A stretch of 64,000 nucleotides of DNA. It comes from Rhizophagus clarus. Its lineage: Eukaryota > Glomeromycota > Glomeromycetes > Glomerales > Glomeraceae. The translations under genes and the position numbers were made by a program. The notes beneath the pieces were generated by a model, which saw only the letters and a program-made list of their open reading frames with translations, did not search any database and had not been told where the DNA came from. This document shows positions 12,131-23,048 of the stretch, one piece after another (within the stretch, counting starts at the first letter, position 1; every line of letters starts with the position of its first letter). Location of the stretch: the NCBI GenBank assembly GCA_015698045.1, contig BLAL01000223.1:248001-312000 (forward strand). The letters run 5' to 3'.

Positions 12131-14159
12131 AATAATATTTAAACAAAAAAAAAACTCTTCCCCATTCCGTTCACAACCCTAATAAAATTTAAAACAAAAT
12201 TTTTTTTTTTTTTATTTAATAACGACGTTATGGAGTTGAGCCAAAATAAATATTTTATGGAAGAAGAATATCTCCCTACAGACAACGACTCTTCTTCTGA
12301 AGCTGAAGAGTCCTCTTCTATCGTTTCTTATTCAGTTTATAGAAAGGGTGATGAGCCCCCTCCTCCCCAACCTCTTTGGTCCAAAGTTCAGTCTAAGAAA
12401 AAAGGGAAAAAGAAACAGAAGAAAAACAAAAACAAGCAACCTGTATCTTCGCCACGGCCTTCTATCCCTGCGATAGTAACAACGGATGCCCAAATAGCGT
12501 CGTGGTGCACACAATATGAACAACATGTTCTTGCTTTGCTCGACGAAAATTTTCAACATATTACAAGTGGCACCGCCCAGGAACAAGGCAAAAGGTTAAT
12601 AAAGACCTTTGGCGCTGCTGCTGAACCTGTAAGATACAAAGACATATCACGCAAAACAAACATTCCAAACACATTGGTTTCTTTGATAATACATTCAGGC
12701 CTAAGGATTTTTGAAGCTTTTCTTTACCAGCCTGAATTTTTTCAAAAAATATCGTCCAACCTTGAGGAAAAAGTGGGCGGTTCAGTTGCAGATGGAATTT
12801 CACGTGATATACAGAATCTGGTAAATTCTGGTGACTCACACCTAGTCACACCACTAATAATGCCTGAAATAGGAATATCTCAGCCTGGTACCTCCTCAAA
12901 ATCGCCGATTATGCCCGAGCAGCGACCGCCTACAGCTGATGAGGAATTGATCGATGTAAACATGGAGATCGCCAATGATGATACACCTGTACCTCCGCAT
13001 CCTTCTGATAGTAGTAATACTATGCCAAAAGATAAAAAGAAAAAGAAGGTTCTGGAAAAATCGGTGGAAAAAATAATCGTTGATACTAACATTCCTGATG
13101 AAAAAGTTAATAACATTAGGGATATCTTCGTTTATGACGTACCCTCAAGTTGGTCCCACGAAAAAATACTTGCTGAACTTAAAGCGTGGGGAGATCCTAT
13201 TTCGATGACAGTGAAGAAGCAAAGGAAATACCAAACGCTTCGAATCAAAATATGTCTCTCAACTTTCGCACTCGCTTCCTTCGAACAGGGGATATGGCAA
13301 TACTCCCTTGGTGATATATCTGTACGTTGGTTCCCTGGAAACTGGTCGCTACACCAAAGGAAAAAAAGAGAACAGTTTCGCTTATACCTTAATGATTTAC
13401 CTCAAGAATCTCGTTATTGGTCAACATGGGAACGCACTGCTCCTTCTCAGGAAATGTTTGGTAATTTACCAATCAAAGCTATTAAACAATTTGAAACAGG
13501 TGGAAAGGCCTCGATTGTAGTCTTCTTCGAAAAATATGACGATGTAGAAATCTGTAGGAAGACCAGATTTAATTTCAATCATAACGATGTCGATTACTCT
13601 CTCCCATGGTGTTCGGCTCCCCTTACTGCCTTACAAACAAAAAAGTCCAAGGATTCCTCTGGTTCGACTAAGAAGTCCAAAAGTAAAGACTCCTCTATGA
13701 AGACCAAGAATTCTAGTTCCTCAAAAACTCACTCGGCTAATTCTAAACCTAACAAGGACAAGATGAAGACTTCGAAAAAGTCAAAAGACAAAAAGAAAAA
13801 GAAGTCCGCGGGCAAGAAGACTGACGATAAGATGGATATTGTCAAGCTTTTGTTAACTCTAATTTCTAAATTTTAGTCATATATAGTGTTTTATTTTTTT
13901 TTTTTTTGGGTTGGGTTCTATGTTGGATAGGTTGCTACAATTTTCTCCCTTAATAGGAAGTTGGGACTTTGGTCCAACCGGTCAGCCTGTTTCGATAGGT
14001 TTGGAGTCTACTTAATTCTAGCTACTTTCTCGGAGTTGGTTTCGATATAGTTAGTCTTTTTTGTACTCTTGACGTCGCCCTAAGGGCATTTACTTAATAA
14101 AGTATCTGGTTTCAAAAAATAAAAAAAAATAAAATAAAATAATATTTAAACAAAAAAAA
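12131..14159 (+). mobile_element. ORF1-only retroelement or retrocopy with 22-bp target duplication
   Basis: Identical 22-base copies starting AATAATATTTAAAC flank the insert at 12,131-12,152 and 14,138-14,159. Between them is one intronless gene (12,230-13,876). A 3' untranslated region follows with AATAAA (14,095-14,100), and an A-rich tail starts about 17 bases later (14,114-14,137). These are hallmarks of target-primed reverse transcription of a polyadenylated RNA. No reverse transcriptase or endonuclease lies inside, so the copy was moved in trans. Confidence 0.8.
12230..13876 (+). CDS. RRM-like ORF1-type protein of a retroelement
   Basis: 548 aa, uninterrupted and without introns. The N terminus is acidic (DNDSSSEAEESSS), followed by a proline patch PPPPQP and a lysine-rich block KKKGKKKQKKNKNK. 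A middle region is helical with no known motif. From about residue 297, IFVYDVPSSWSHEKILAELK reads like an RRM beta-alpha start. A second RRM-like unit begins about residue 383 with FRLYLNDLPQE, after the family signature RWFPGNWSLHQRKKR. The C terminus is a basic tail rich in KSKDSS and KKKK. Two decayed loci here (about 15 kb plus strand, 54.6-58.1 kb minus strand) carry the same FPxxWSL...RKxRxxF signature, so this is a repeated mobile family. The likely role is a nucleic-acid-binding ORF1 protein of a non-LTR element; a host RNA-binding function cannot be excluded. Confidence 0.7.
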   Translation: MELSQNKYFMEEEYLPTDNDSSSEAEESSSIVSYSVYRKGDEPPPPQPLWSKVQSKKKGKKKQKKNKNKQPVSSPRPSIPAIVTTDAQIASWCTQYEQHVLALLDENFQHITSGTAQEQGKRLIKTFGAAAEPVRYKDISRKTNIPNTLVSLIIHSGLRIFEAFLYQPEFFQKISSNLEEKVGGSVADGISRDIQNLVNSGDSHLVTPLIMPEIGISQPGTSSKSPIMPEQRPPTADEELIDVNMEIANDDTPVPPHPSDSSNTMPKDKKKKKVLEKSVEKIIVDTNIPDEKVNNIRDIFVYDVPSSWSHEKILAELKAWGDPISMTVKKQRKYQTLRIKICLSTFALASFEQGIWQYSLGDISVRWFPGNWSLHQRKKREQFRLYLNDLPQESRYWSTWERTAPSQEMFGNLPIKAIKQFETGGKASIVVFFEKYDDVEICRKTRFNFNHNDVDYSLPWCSAPLTALQTKKSKDSSGSTKKSKSKDSSMKTKNSSSSKTHSANSKPNKDKMKTSKKSKDKKKKKSAGKKTDDKMDIVKLLLTLISKF

Positions 14160-14959
14160 CAAATTTTTATTACATAAAATTTTTTTATTAATATTATATT
14201 TAAAGTATAAATCTTTTATACTAAATCATAATTAATAATAAAAAAAAATCAAAAATAATGTTAAATAAGTAGTAATACAAATCCAATTTATTTATTCATT
14301 TTAGTATTTTTATAAATAAAAAAAAAAGAAAAAAAATATTAATTAAAATAAAAAAAATATATATTTACTATATACTCTTCTTGATTTATAAAACCAATTT
14401 TTTGCAGAAGAAATATTTTATTTATACATCATGAAGCATGGATTTTTATTAACAAAACTAGCCAAAAAAGTGGAAAAAACAGCTTCTATACCTTTGATTA
14501 CTATAACTGATTTTTTTAAAAACTGTTTTCACAACATTATAGTAGACTTTTTCTCAGACCTTGTCAAAAGAAACCCACTGACTTTTAGCTCAATATTATC
14601 TACTGATTGTCTGATCTAAAGATATTAGCTGTAATTCAAAAAAGTGCTGTAACACAAAATTTTTATATGCTGTAATTAATTAAGACTATAAAAATCTTAT
14701 AGCCATAATTTAAAATTTTTTAAAAAATAATTAAGGTTAACATCTTTAGTCTGATCCTTCTGCTTTAGTTACATTCTTAGATACATATAAGAATTAAGCT
14801 ATCCCTAGAAATAAATTGTCAGAACTTATTCATCCAAACAACTACCTTCCTATTATTGCTCAATTTTTTACAATTATTATTTATCTCTTTCTCTTGAATA
14901 ATAAACATAGAAGAATTATTTTTCTGGATTTTAAAATTTGCTAAGAGTTGGAATAAAGC
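14160..14959. other. AT-rich stretch with decayed coding traces
   Basis: Mostly A/T. The short frame at 14,431-14,619 (MKHGFLLTKLAKKVEKTASI...) has no motif and may be the upstream edge of the relic that follows. Confidence 0.35.
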
Positions 14960-15970
14960 AATAAATAAAATCCTGATATAAAAAATCTAGAGAATCCTGT
15001 GTATCAATCAAACACATCAATAAATTTTGATGAGATTGATGAAGATTTATAAGAATTATTAAATAATAATCTAAGCGCTATATCCTTATGCTAACTAACA
15101 TCTATACTTATCATGCTCTTGACCAAATCTCAAAAAAGAAATGCTAAAAAGAAGGCCTATAAGGAGAAGAAGAAAATATTATAATTACAAATTCCTTCTG
15201 AATTAGATGAACGCATAAATTTCCTGAGTATATACCCTCTCAATCTTCTGGTTCAAGAACAGTTACTTTCAATTAAAGTTTACTTTCTCTTCCTTCTACC
15301 CCATTTAAATAATTGAAACGTGATTTTAAATCACCTTCAATGTATAATGACAATAGAAAAAACTAAAGCAAAAAGAGATAGATAATCAATTGAAGAATAA
15401 AAATATCATCATTACCAAATATTATTCTAAAATAAAGAACAAGTACAATTATTGAATTTTGTAATGTATAGTATTTTGGCGAAATGGGATAACTATACTC
15501 TGTTGAACCATTTGGTATGATGGAGTAAAGTCATTTTAATTAGTACTAGAATATACAAGAAGTATTTATCTGTAAGGATAAATCTAATTCCTGATCATAA
15601 GTGCTTAAAATATTATAATGAAGAAGACTGGACTATCAACTTGGAAGGAATCCCTATTTGATAGTTTTCTGCTTTTTAGAGTCTCTCAAAAAGAAAATAA
15701 TACAAGAAATTTCAAGTTATCATATACAATCTTCCAGATAATATGACAGATGTCTCCTTATTTCCAAATGGATACCTTCACCAATTTTTATTGGACAGCA
15801 ATATAAAATCTTTTAAAATAGTAAAAGAAGTTGATGGATGATAGGTTATTTTAATACTTGAGATTATGTTTCCATCTGCATTAATAATCCTCAGCTTTGA
15901 AATAACAAATGAATCTTTTGGTACTGTTATTTTACCCCAAACTTTAAGAAGCTTTGTAAATCTACTTAAA
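14960..15970 (+). pseudogene. Decayed ORF1-like gene
   Basis: Fragments in shifting frames match the ORF1-like family: LAKWDN near 15,478; FSAF-stop-SLSKRK...KKFQVIIYNLPDNM near 15,665-15,740, where the intact copy has a tryptophan in place of the stop; then SLFPNGYLHQFLLDSNIKSF. Several stops and frameshifts are present. It parallels the minus-strand relic at 54.6-58.1 kb. Confidence 0.55.
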
Positions 15971-16231
15971 TTAACAAGACAAACAAATCCATTTCAAAGG
16001 ATATATCAGTGATATACCTGGGTCTAATTTTTCTTTTTTAGGTTCTAATACTAACAACTGCAAAAATAATTAAAAAAGACTTTTTAATCTGATTATTCTA
16101 CTAAGAAGATCAATCAATCATAAATTCTAAAATATATAGTTAAATTTAATTTGAAAATTTTTCTATTATATAATAAATGAATTAATTCTAATTCAAGTTG
16201 ATTCTAAATTTATATTAATATAGTCAGACTA

Positions 16232-16639
16232 CTTTACAGTCATACTCTATATAGTCATACCTCTATATAAGAACACAATTTTGTAAAATGAACTTTAACT
16301 TAGTTAATTTACCTTTTTATACTCATAAAATAATTATAATCACTATCATCACATAATCTTATTATTTTTATTAGTAATTAGTTCTCTCTATAATCACTAA
16401 TTTCTGATTGGTCACTGATTAATGAAATCTGATTGGTTGTAAAATTAATCTTCTCATTTGACTATCATTTGCTTCTTTATTCATCTATGTCATTTCTAAA
16501 TTTAATTTATCAACACTTGAATAAATACTATTATCTTCAAATTAACATAAAAATAAATTCATACAAAATCTCTTTTTTCTATATTAACATTTCCTTAAGC
16601 TTTTTTCTTTATTATGCCACTCAATCAATAGCACTGTTC
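16232..16639 (+). repeat. Probable left terminus of a Tigger-type element
   Basis: TACAGTCATACTCTATATAG followed by AGTCATACCTCTATATAAG (about 16,234-16,272) resembles pogo/Tigger ends that start CAGTC. It lies about 380 bases upstream of the CENP-B-like coding relic. The right end was not located with confidence. Confidence 0.4.
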
Positions 16640-17425
16640 AGCTATTAGTGATGATCTTAAATATCAAATATGTGAATGGTCAGAAGCTAATAAAAACAAA
16701 AAATATCATAAATTTGCTCAGTATTTTAACAAAAAAAACCTTAATATGAAGATTGATCAAAGTACTGTATTTAAAATTTTGAAAAAAAGACAAGTAAAAA
16801 GTCATGATTAGTGCTAAAGTTTTAAATAAAATATTTAGGTAAGCAGTTTTTTTTTAATAATATTTTGAAACTTTATTAATGAATTTTCTAAAAAATTTAA
16901 ACATAGAGAAGCAAAATTTCCTTCATTAGATCATGCTATGAGTTTATAGGTAGAAAATGCAATAATGGAAAACATTGCTAGGACTCCAAACATCACTTAT
17001 TTAGGTCAGATATAATGTATAGTAAAATTTTCAATTTAGGATATCTTGGTCAATATTAATGCTATCAAATAAAATTTATATCATTAGATTTATCTCATTA
17101 AAATGAATCAAATAATATAAATTTCATTAAGTAAATTTTTTAAATACAGGGGTATGTAGGATAAGAAATTTTTAAAAATACCCCTGAAATAAGCAACTTT
17201 TTAAAAATTTTATATGATCAATAAGCAAACTCAACCCCTGACCTATTTATATATAGTTTGAGTCCTGCATTGCTTAACTGATTTACTAATTAAAGAAAAA
17301 GCAAGAGTTTTCATATAGACATTTAATATACAGGAAAGTGAATTGGTATTTTTGAATGGATAGCTTAAGAAATTTAAAAAACACAACAATATTCAAAGAT
17401 ATCATACATACAATAAAGTAGAACA
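16640..17425 (+). pseudogene. Tigger/pogo transposase, N-terminal half (decayed, split)
   Basis: Reads SDDLKYQICEWSEANKNKKY then HKFAQYFNKK..NMKIDQSTVFKIL, a CENP-B-type N-terminal helix-turn-helix. After stops come REAKFPSLDHAM and, past a small insertion, LTDLLIKEKARVF...ESELVFLNG...KKFKKHNNIQRYHTYNKVE (second CENP-B/Tc5 helix-turn-helix). The reading stops where a TIR begins at 17,427 and resumes with ESILLESLTEEQMKL at 28,077. Many nonsense codons are present. Confidence 0.75.
17004..17243. mobile_element. 240-bp MITE inside the Tigger relic
   Basis: The ends GGTCAG...CTGACC are inverted and flanked by TATTTA on both sides (16,998-17,003 and 17,244-17,249). The insert interrupts the Tigger reading between ARTPNI and LTDLLIKEKAR. 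No coding content. Confidence 0.55.
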
Positions 17426-17532
17426 CTGGTCAAAATCAATGCTATCAGGTACATATCCAGTACATATCAGATACCTGATATGTACCCGATATGTGTGAAA
17501 TATGTATATGCTATTTAATAATACTACACATA

Positions 17533-19591
17533 CCGTAAAATCTCGAATTTAAGCACCTACCAAATTTAAGCACCTCCATCACTTTCGCTGCAATGTTCGT
17601 ATAAACTAAAATTAAACACTCCTGAATTTAAGTACCTCTTATACCAAAAATAAAATGTAAGCGTCAGATTAAATAAATTTTTTTTTTAAAAAAAAAAATA
17701 AAAAAAAATTTTTTAGAGTTTATAAAACGAACGGGTAAAATACTAAAATTAATTTAAAAGGAAAGAGTATGAGTTAAGAAATATTTCAGCATTTCTTTTC
17801 TTTTTGTGAATATATTGGACTTCTTAGATAGCCTGTTAAAGGTAAGTAATGGCGAACAAGTATATTTTAAAAAAAATCTAAGTATTTTTAACTTTTTTTT
17901 TTTCTTTTATTTTTAGATGTGACATTAAAACTTAAAATTATGCAGAAAATTTTGGCCATTAACCTTACTAAGAATACATGAAAAAGAACTTTATATAGGA
18001 AATTTTTTATTTGAATTATTTAAATCAAATTACTATTTAATTGCTAACAATTTCAACATCATCATTAAACTCTTCTAAATTTTCTTTTTCATATTCTGCA
18101 ATCAATTTATCGATTTCTTCATAGACCATATCATCCTCTGATCCATCCAACAAATTTGAGATAGAACACTTTTTAAATGAATTGAAAATTATTTGATCTG
18201 AAACAGCATCCCAAGATCTTTTGATCCATCCGCATATATCGCTAATTCTTGCTCTTTTTAAGTTACCTGCCACGATTACACTTGAACCACCCCTACTCAT
18301 CCATTCATGCCATTCTTTTTGTAAATTATTTTTAAAAGGTTTGTTTATTGATACATCCAATGGTTGATATACACTAGTTAATCCCGCAGAAATAACAGCT
18401 AAATGAAAATTATGTTGCTTAAATTTAATTTTAACACTTTCCTCCAAATGACCACGAAAAAAATCATAAACTATCATAACAGATTCTTTTGATAAATTTT
18501 CTGATATCTGAATCTTAAACAAAAAATCTATATAATTTTTCATTAAATCTGAGGTCATCCATCCATTATCTTGGAACCAGCAAATAACACCTTTTGGAAT
18601 AACTTCACCTCGAGGAAGTTGTTTACCCTTGAAAATACAAATTGGTGGATATTTCATGCCATCTAATAAGTAATTATAATAAATTTATTAGATTTGAATA
18701 AATATATATAAAAAAATAAAATTTAATACCTGCTGAACAAGTTAAAACTACGGTAAAATGATTTTTATCATTCCCAGTAGTACAAATATGTACTGTTTTA
18801 TCACCTTTATTATTAACCGTCATGTTTCCTGCCATATCAAACCACACAGGGATTTCATCCATATTGAAAATGTTATTCAAATCAAAATTATATTGTGTTC
18901 TCAGCCTTATAACAAACTGTCAAAATTCATCCAATTTTTGTTCTATATCTTCAGGCAGTTTTTATGAAATTTTGGTTTTTCTTCTTAATGACAAACCAAA
19001 TCGTTTCATAAAAGAATTAATCCAAGATAGATTCCCTTGAAATTTATACTCTCCTGCTGGATATAATGCTTGAATCACAGGTTCTTTGAGAATTTTACAC
19101 ATTTGTAATCTCATTGAAATATAATTAACAGCAAACCCTTTTTTTCTTTGTTCAATTATCCAGTTATACAAAAACTTTTCTGCTTCAGGATAAAAAACTT
19201 TTCTTCCTGGAGTTCCAGCACGTTTCTTTTTTTTGTTTTTCTCTTCCTAACTACTACTTTGTTTTATCCATCTTCCTACCATTGGAGTATCTAAATTAAA
19301 ATGCTTTGTCATGGCATTTCTTTCATTTTCTTGAGTGTACTTAACTACTACTAGTTTTTCTTCAAGTGAATATAATGTACGCTGTCTTACACCTACTTTT
19401 TTTTGTGTTATTTTCAATAAAAAATATTTTAAATCTCTATTAATATAAACACATAAAAAAATTTTTTTTTTAGGAGATAGAAGCGTGTAATGCTGATCAA
19501 AGATCTATAATAAATCAAAATTAAACACCCCTACCAATTTTTACAATCACGTGATTATAAAAAAGGAGTGCTTAAATTTGAGATTTTACGG
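17533..19591 (-). mobile_element. Tigger-type element with near-perfect TIRs
   Basis: TIRs read CCGTAAAATCTCGAATTTAA at 17,533 and, on the opposite strand, CCGTAAAATCTCAAATTTAA at 19,591, one mismatch in 20. TA dinucleotides flank both ends (17,531-17,532 and 19,592-19,593), the pogo/Tigger target. It contains one minus-strand transposase pseudogene. Confidence 0.85.
18037..19418 (-). pseudogene. Tigger transposase with three internal stops
   Basis: The N-terminal part reads RTLYSLEEKLVVVKYTQEN...GRWIKQ, then GRKVFYPEAEKFLYNWIIEQ and SLRRKTKIS. The DDE domain follows: FNMDEIPVWFDMAG (first Asp), VYDFFRGHLEESV (second Asp) and GLTSVYQPLDVSINKPFK (third Asp). A 67-base intron (18,729-18,663) joins CSA-D-GMKYPP in frame. 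Three in-frame stops occur: SSS-stop near 19,246, KIS-stop near 18,963 and DEF-stop near 18,925. The last two fall where relatives have Q or R, so C-to-T change is the likely cause. The catalytic triad itself is intact. The start codon is not clear. Confidence 0.85.
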
Positions 19592-19593
19592 TA

Positions 19594-20119
19594 TCGGGTA
19601 CCTAATATGTACCTGTTAGATACAGAAAATTGGTGACATATAACATACATATTGGGTACATATCTCATACATATTGGGTAGTTAAATATCAGTTACATAT
19701 CATAGATTTATTAGGTACCCGATATATTTTAAAAAAATATCAGACAGATATTATACACTTATCAGATAGTGCTAATAAGTATCCTATATATACCCGATAT
19801 ATATCCTATTTGTATTTGAAATATAAGCATAATTTCATAATTTTCACACATATCAGATAGCCGAAAAGTATAGCATTTATGGGACATTAATAGTAGTAGA
19901 TTTATAATTTAAATATAATTGTAATTTAAAAGTAATTTAATTCATTTAATTGTAATTACTGAAAGTTTTATTTATATTTTTAATTGATAATAAAAAAAAA
20001 TATTATACAAAAAATATTATAAAAAAAATTCACTACTCTTTACACAAATTTACAATTAATATTCACTTGTTTGCTTATTTTCATTTCATTATATTTATTT
20101 AATTTGAAAGAAAGTAAAA
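19594..20119. repeat. Subterminal GGTACCCGATATGT-type motif cluster
   Basis: Imperfect copies of GGGTAC, CCGATAT and ATATCAGATA recur to about 19,860 as part of the large TIR element's left end. The remainder to 20,119 is AT-rich with nothing recognisable. Confidence 0.5.
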
Positions 20120-20430
20120 TGTTAGTAATAAAAGTGTTAGTATGAATATTAGTAGAAGTGTTAGCAAAAGAAAAGAAACGTTAATAAAAAAATTTTTACA
20201 TTAGAAAGTGTTAGTATTAATGTTAGTATGAAAGTTAGTAGAAGTAGAAAAGGAACATCAATAAAAAAAAATATAAAGTATAAGTATTAATGTTAGTGTT
20301 AATGTTAGTAGAAGTGTTAGTAAAAGTAAAGAATAAAAAATGTTTAACAGTAAAATATTGTTAGTAGGAACACATTAGTAGGAGGAAAAAAATATTAGTA
20401 AGAGTGTTAACAGGATGGAAAAAGAAATTT
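20120..20430. repeat. GTTAGTA-type short tandem repeat
   Basis: Degenerate repeats of GTTAGTA(T/G)(T/A)AATGTTAGTAGAAGT with lysine-codon-like A-rich spacers. No coding potential. Confidence 0.6.
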
Positions 20431-20561
20431 CAACAAAAAATGTACCTTTGTATTTATTTTTTAAAAAAACCAATAAAGTAAAAAACTTGATAGTAGAACA
20501 TTGTTAATAGGATGTTAGTGAGAAGAAATATATTGAAAAAATATATTAATAAGAGTGTTAA

Positions 20562-20977
20562 AAATAACATAATAATGGGAAAAGAAATTTCAACAAAAAA
20601 TATACCTTTATCTTTATTTTTTTAAACAAAAACAATAAAGTAAAAATTTGAGAGAGAGAGAAAAAAGTTTTGAAAAAAAAAATGATAAATAAATAATTAA
20701 ATCATGATCGTGCAATCACATGATCAACAAAATTATCATTTTTTATTGATTATTTGGGTAATATTATAAATAACATAATAATGGGAAAAGAAATTTTAAC
20801 AAAAAATATACCTTTATCTTTATTTTTTAGACAAAAACAATAAAGTAAAAATTTGAGAGAGAGAAAAAAAAGTTTTTGAAAAAAAAAAAAAATACGATAA
20901 ATAAATAATTAAATCATAATCGTGCAATTACATGATTAACAAATTTATCAATTTTTATTGGTTATTTGGGTAATATT
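20562..20977. repeat. Two direct ~207-bp repeats
   Basis: The units start at about 20,562 and 20,768. Each has ATAACATAATAATGGGAAAA, a GAGAGAGAG tract, AATAAATAATTAAATCAT and TATTTGGGTAATATTATA. A shorter diverged third copy lies near 20,410-20,490. Differences are scattered substitutions. Confidence 0.75.
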
Positions 20978-21807
20978 ATATTCAGCCACATCAGCCACAA
21001 AATCGGTCACCTATCAAATGCATAAGTCAATATTAGCGAAGAAGTACAAACTTGATTATTCACTATTCGTGCTCAACTTGAGTTGATAAAATTATTAAAA
21101 AATCACTGATTTTATTAAATTTATCAGAATTTTTATACCTAATTAAATATGATTAACACAAAATTTACTACTGATTTCATTATAACATTACCAACTTTTT
21201 TGTTAATCTTGGATATTTTATTTTGAATTTAAATTGTTCGCTTTGAACTCGAGTTGAACTCAAGTTTAATTTAAGTTTATCGCCGTTTTCAGAAATATGT
21301 GTAATTCAAGTCACATGATGATCACTTGAAATTTAGTAAAAAATTTTTCTCGAATACAAAATTTTTATACTTTGCTAAGACAAACCGCGATTTTCTTTTT
21401 TCATATGAATATATTGCTTTATATAATACCTTAACATAAGTTTTATAACATATGAAAAGTTTTTTTGTCGCGAAACTTGCTAATATTTATAAGAATTTTT
21501 GCGAATTTTTAGCATTGAAAGTTTACGAGTATATTACAAGACAGTAAGTCGCTATAATAATACGCGATTTTTTTTCTTTCTATACAATATATTGCTTTAT
21601 ACAAGACTCTAATATAAGTTTTATAATATATAGTTAGTTATTTTATTGCGAAACTCATATATTTTGTTGAAATTCTTACAATTAGGGTATATTACATTGA
21701 AAATTTAAAGCTATTGCAGATTATTTTAGGGGGTTTATCGTATTTGATTTTATTTATTTATTATTCTTATTACTTTATTAAAATACTTAGCATTATTTCA
21801 AAAAAAA

Positions 21808-22974
21808 ATGGTAAAAACTTTAAGTAATGATATAAGATGGCGTATCATTTATCATCAACTTGATGGATTTTCTGCAAAAGAGACTGCAAGTAGACTTTAT
21901 ATTGGTGTCTCTACTGTATATAAAATTAGAAGAATTTATGATCATTGGGGCTGTGTAACTCATCCATTTAAAGGTCGTCAAGGAAGAAAAAAAACTTTGA
22001 GTCTTGCTGACTTAAATGTATTAATTTAATTTTTATTTAATTATTATTGTAAATTTATTTATTGATTTAACTTTATTATTACAGATTCTAGATTCACTTG
22101 TAAAAGATAAAAAAGATTGGTATCTTGATGAAATGGTTGATGAAATGGAAAGGTTAACCGGCAAGCTCATATCTATACCTACTTTATGGAGAGCGCTCAA
22201 ACATCTTGGAATGACGAGAAAAAAGGTTCTAAAAGATTTTAATCTATTCTTATTAAATTGTTTTAAATAAATAAATAATCAAATATTTTATTTTCCAGTT
22301 GCAAAAAGCTGCAAAAGAGAGGAGTGAGCTCTTACGCAGTGTTTTTATGTATAAAATAGGAAGTGAATTCAAGCCAGAACAACTTGTTTTTATTGATGAA
22401 ACGTCAAAAGATGAAAGAAGTTTATCCAGGGCTTATGGATATAGTATAAAAAATGTAAGGGTTGAAAAAAGTATTGTTTTTGTGAGAGGTAAACGGTATA
22501 CTATTTTACCGGCATTGACATTAGATGGATTCATAGCCGCCGATATCATAGAAGGAAGTTGTAATAAAGAAAGATTTCAGACATTTATTCTTACACAAGT
22601 GGTATGTTATTTATATATTTATTTTATTTATTCAAGATAATATATATTTATATTTAATTTTTTAGTTGCCTCAAATGAACGAATATCCAAATAAAAATAG
22701 CGTAATCGTGATGGATAATGCAAAAATCCATCATGATGAAAAATTAGTAGAATCAATTGAACAAATGGGATGTAAAGTACTTTATTTGCCACCGTACTCT
22801 CCAGATTATAATCCCATTGAAACAGCTTTTTCTGGAATTAAATCATGGCTAAAAAGAAATAGAATATTTGTAGAAAGTTGCACTGATCCCAAATATCCAC
22901 TTTTTTTAGCATTGTCTTACGTAACACCTAGTATGGCAAAAGGTTATTTTAGCGAATCAATTTATTCATATTAA
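21808..22974 (+). CDS. Tc1/IS630-type DD34E transposase
   Basis: Cuts and pastes its element at TA sites. Four exons join in frame: 21,808-22,017, 22,085-22,225, 22,299-22,601 and 22,666-22,974, giving 320 aa. The N-terminal helix-turn-helix is GFSAKETASRLYIGVSTVYK, then a second winged-helix-like part (WYLDEMVDEMERLTG...LWRALKHLGMTRKK). The catalytic residues are D150 (FIDETS), D235 (VIVMDNAKIHH) and E270 (YSPDYNPIETAFSGIKSWLK), so 34 residues separate the last two, as in Tc1. No stop or frameshift is seen and all splice sites are canonical GT-AG, so it is probably functional or recently active. Confidence 0.92.
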
Positions 22975-23048
22975 ATAATTTGATTTAATTACAGATTAAT
23001 AAACTGCTAAAAAACTTTATTAATTGACCAAAAAAAATACAAAAAATG

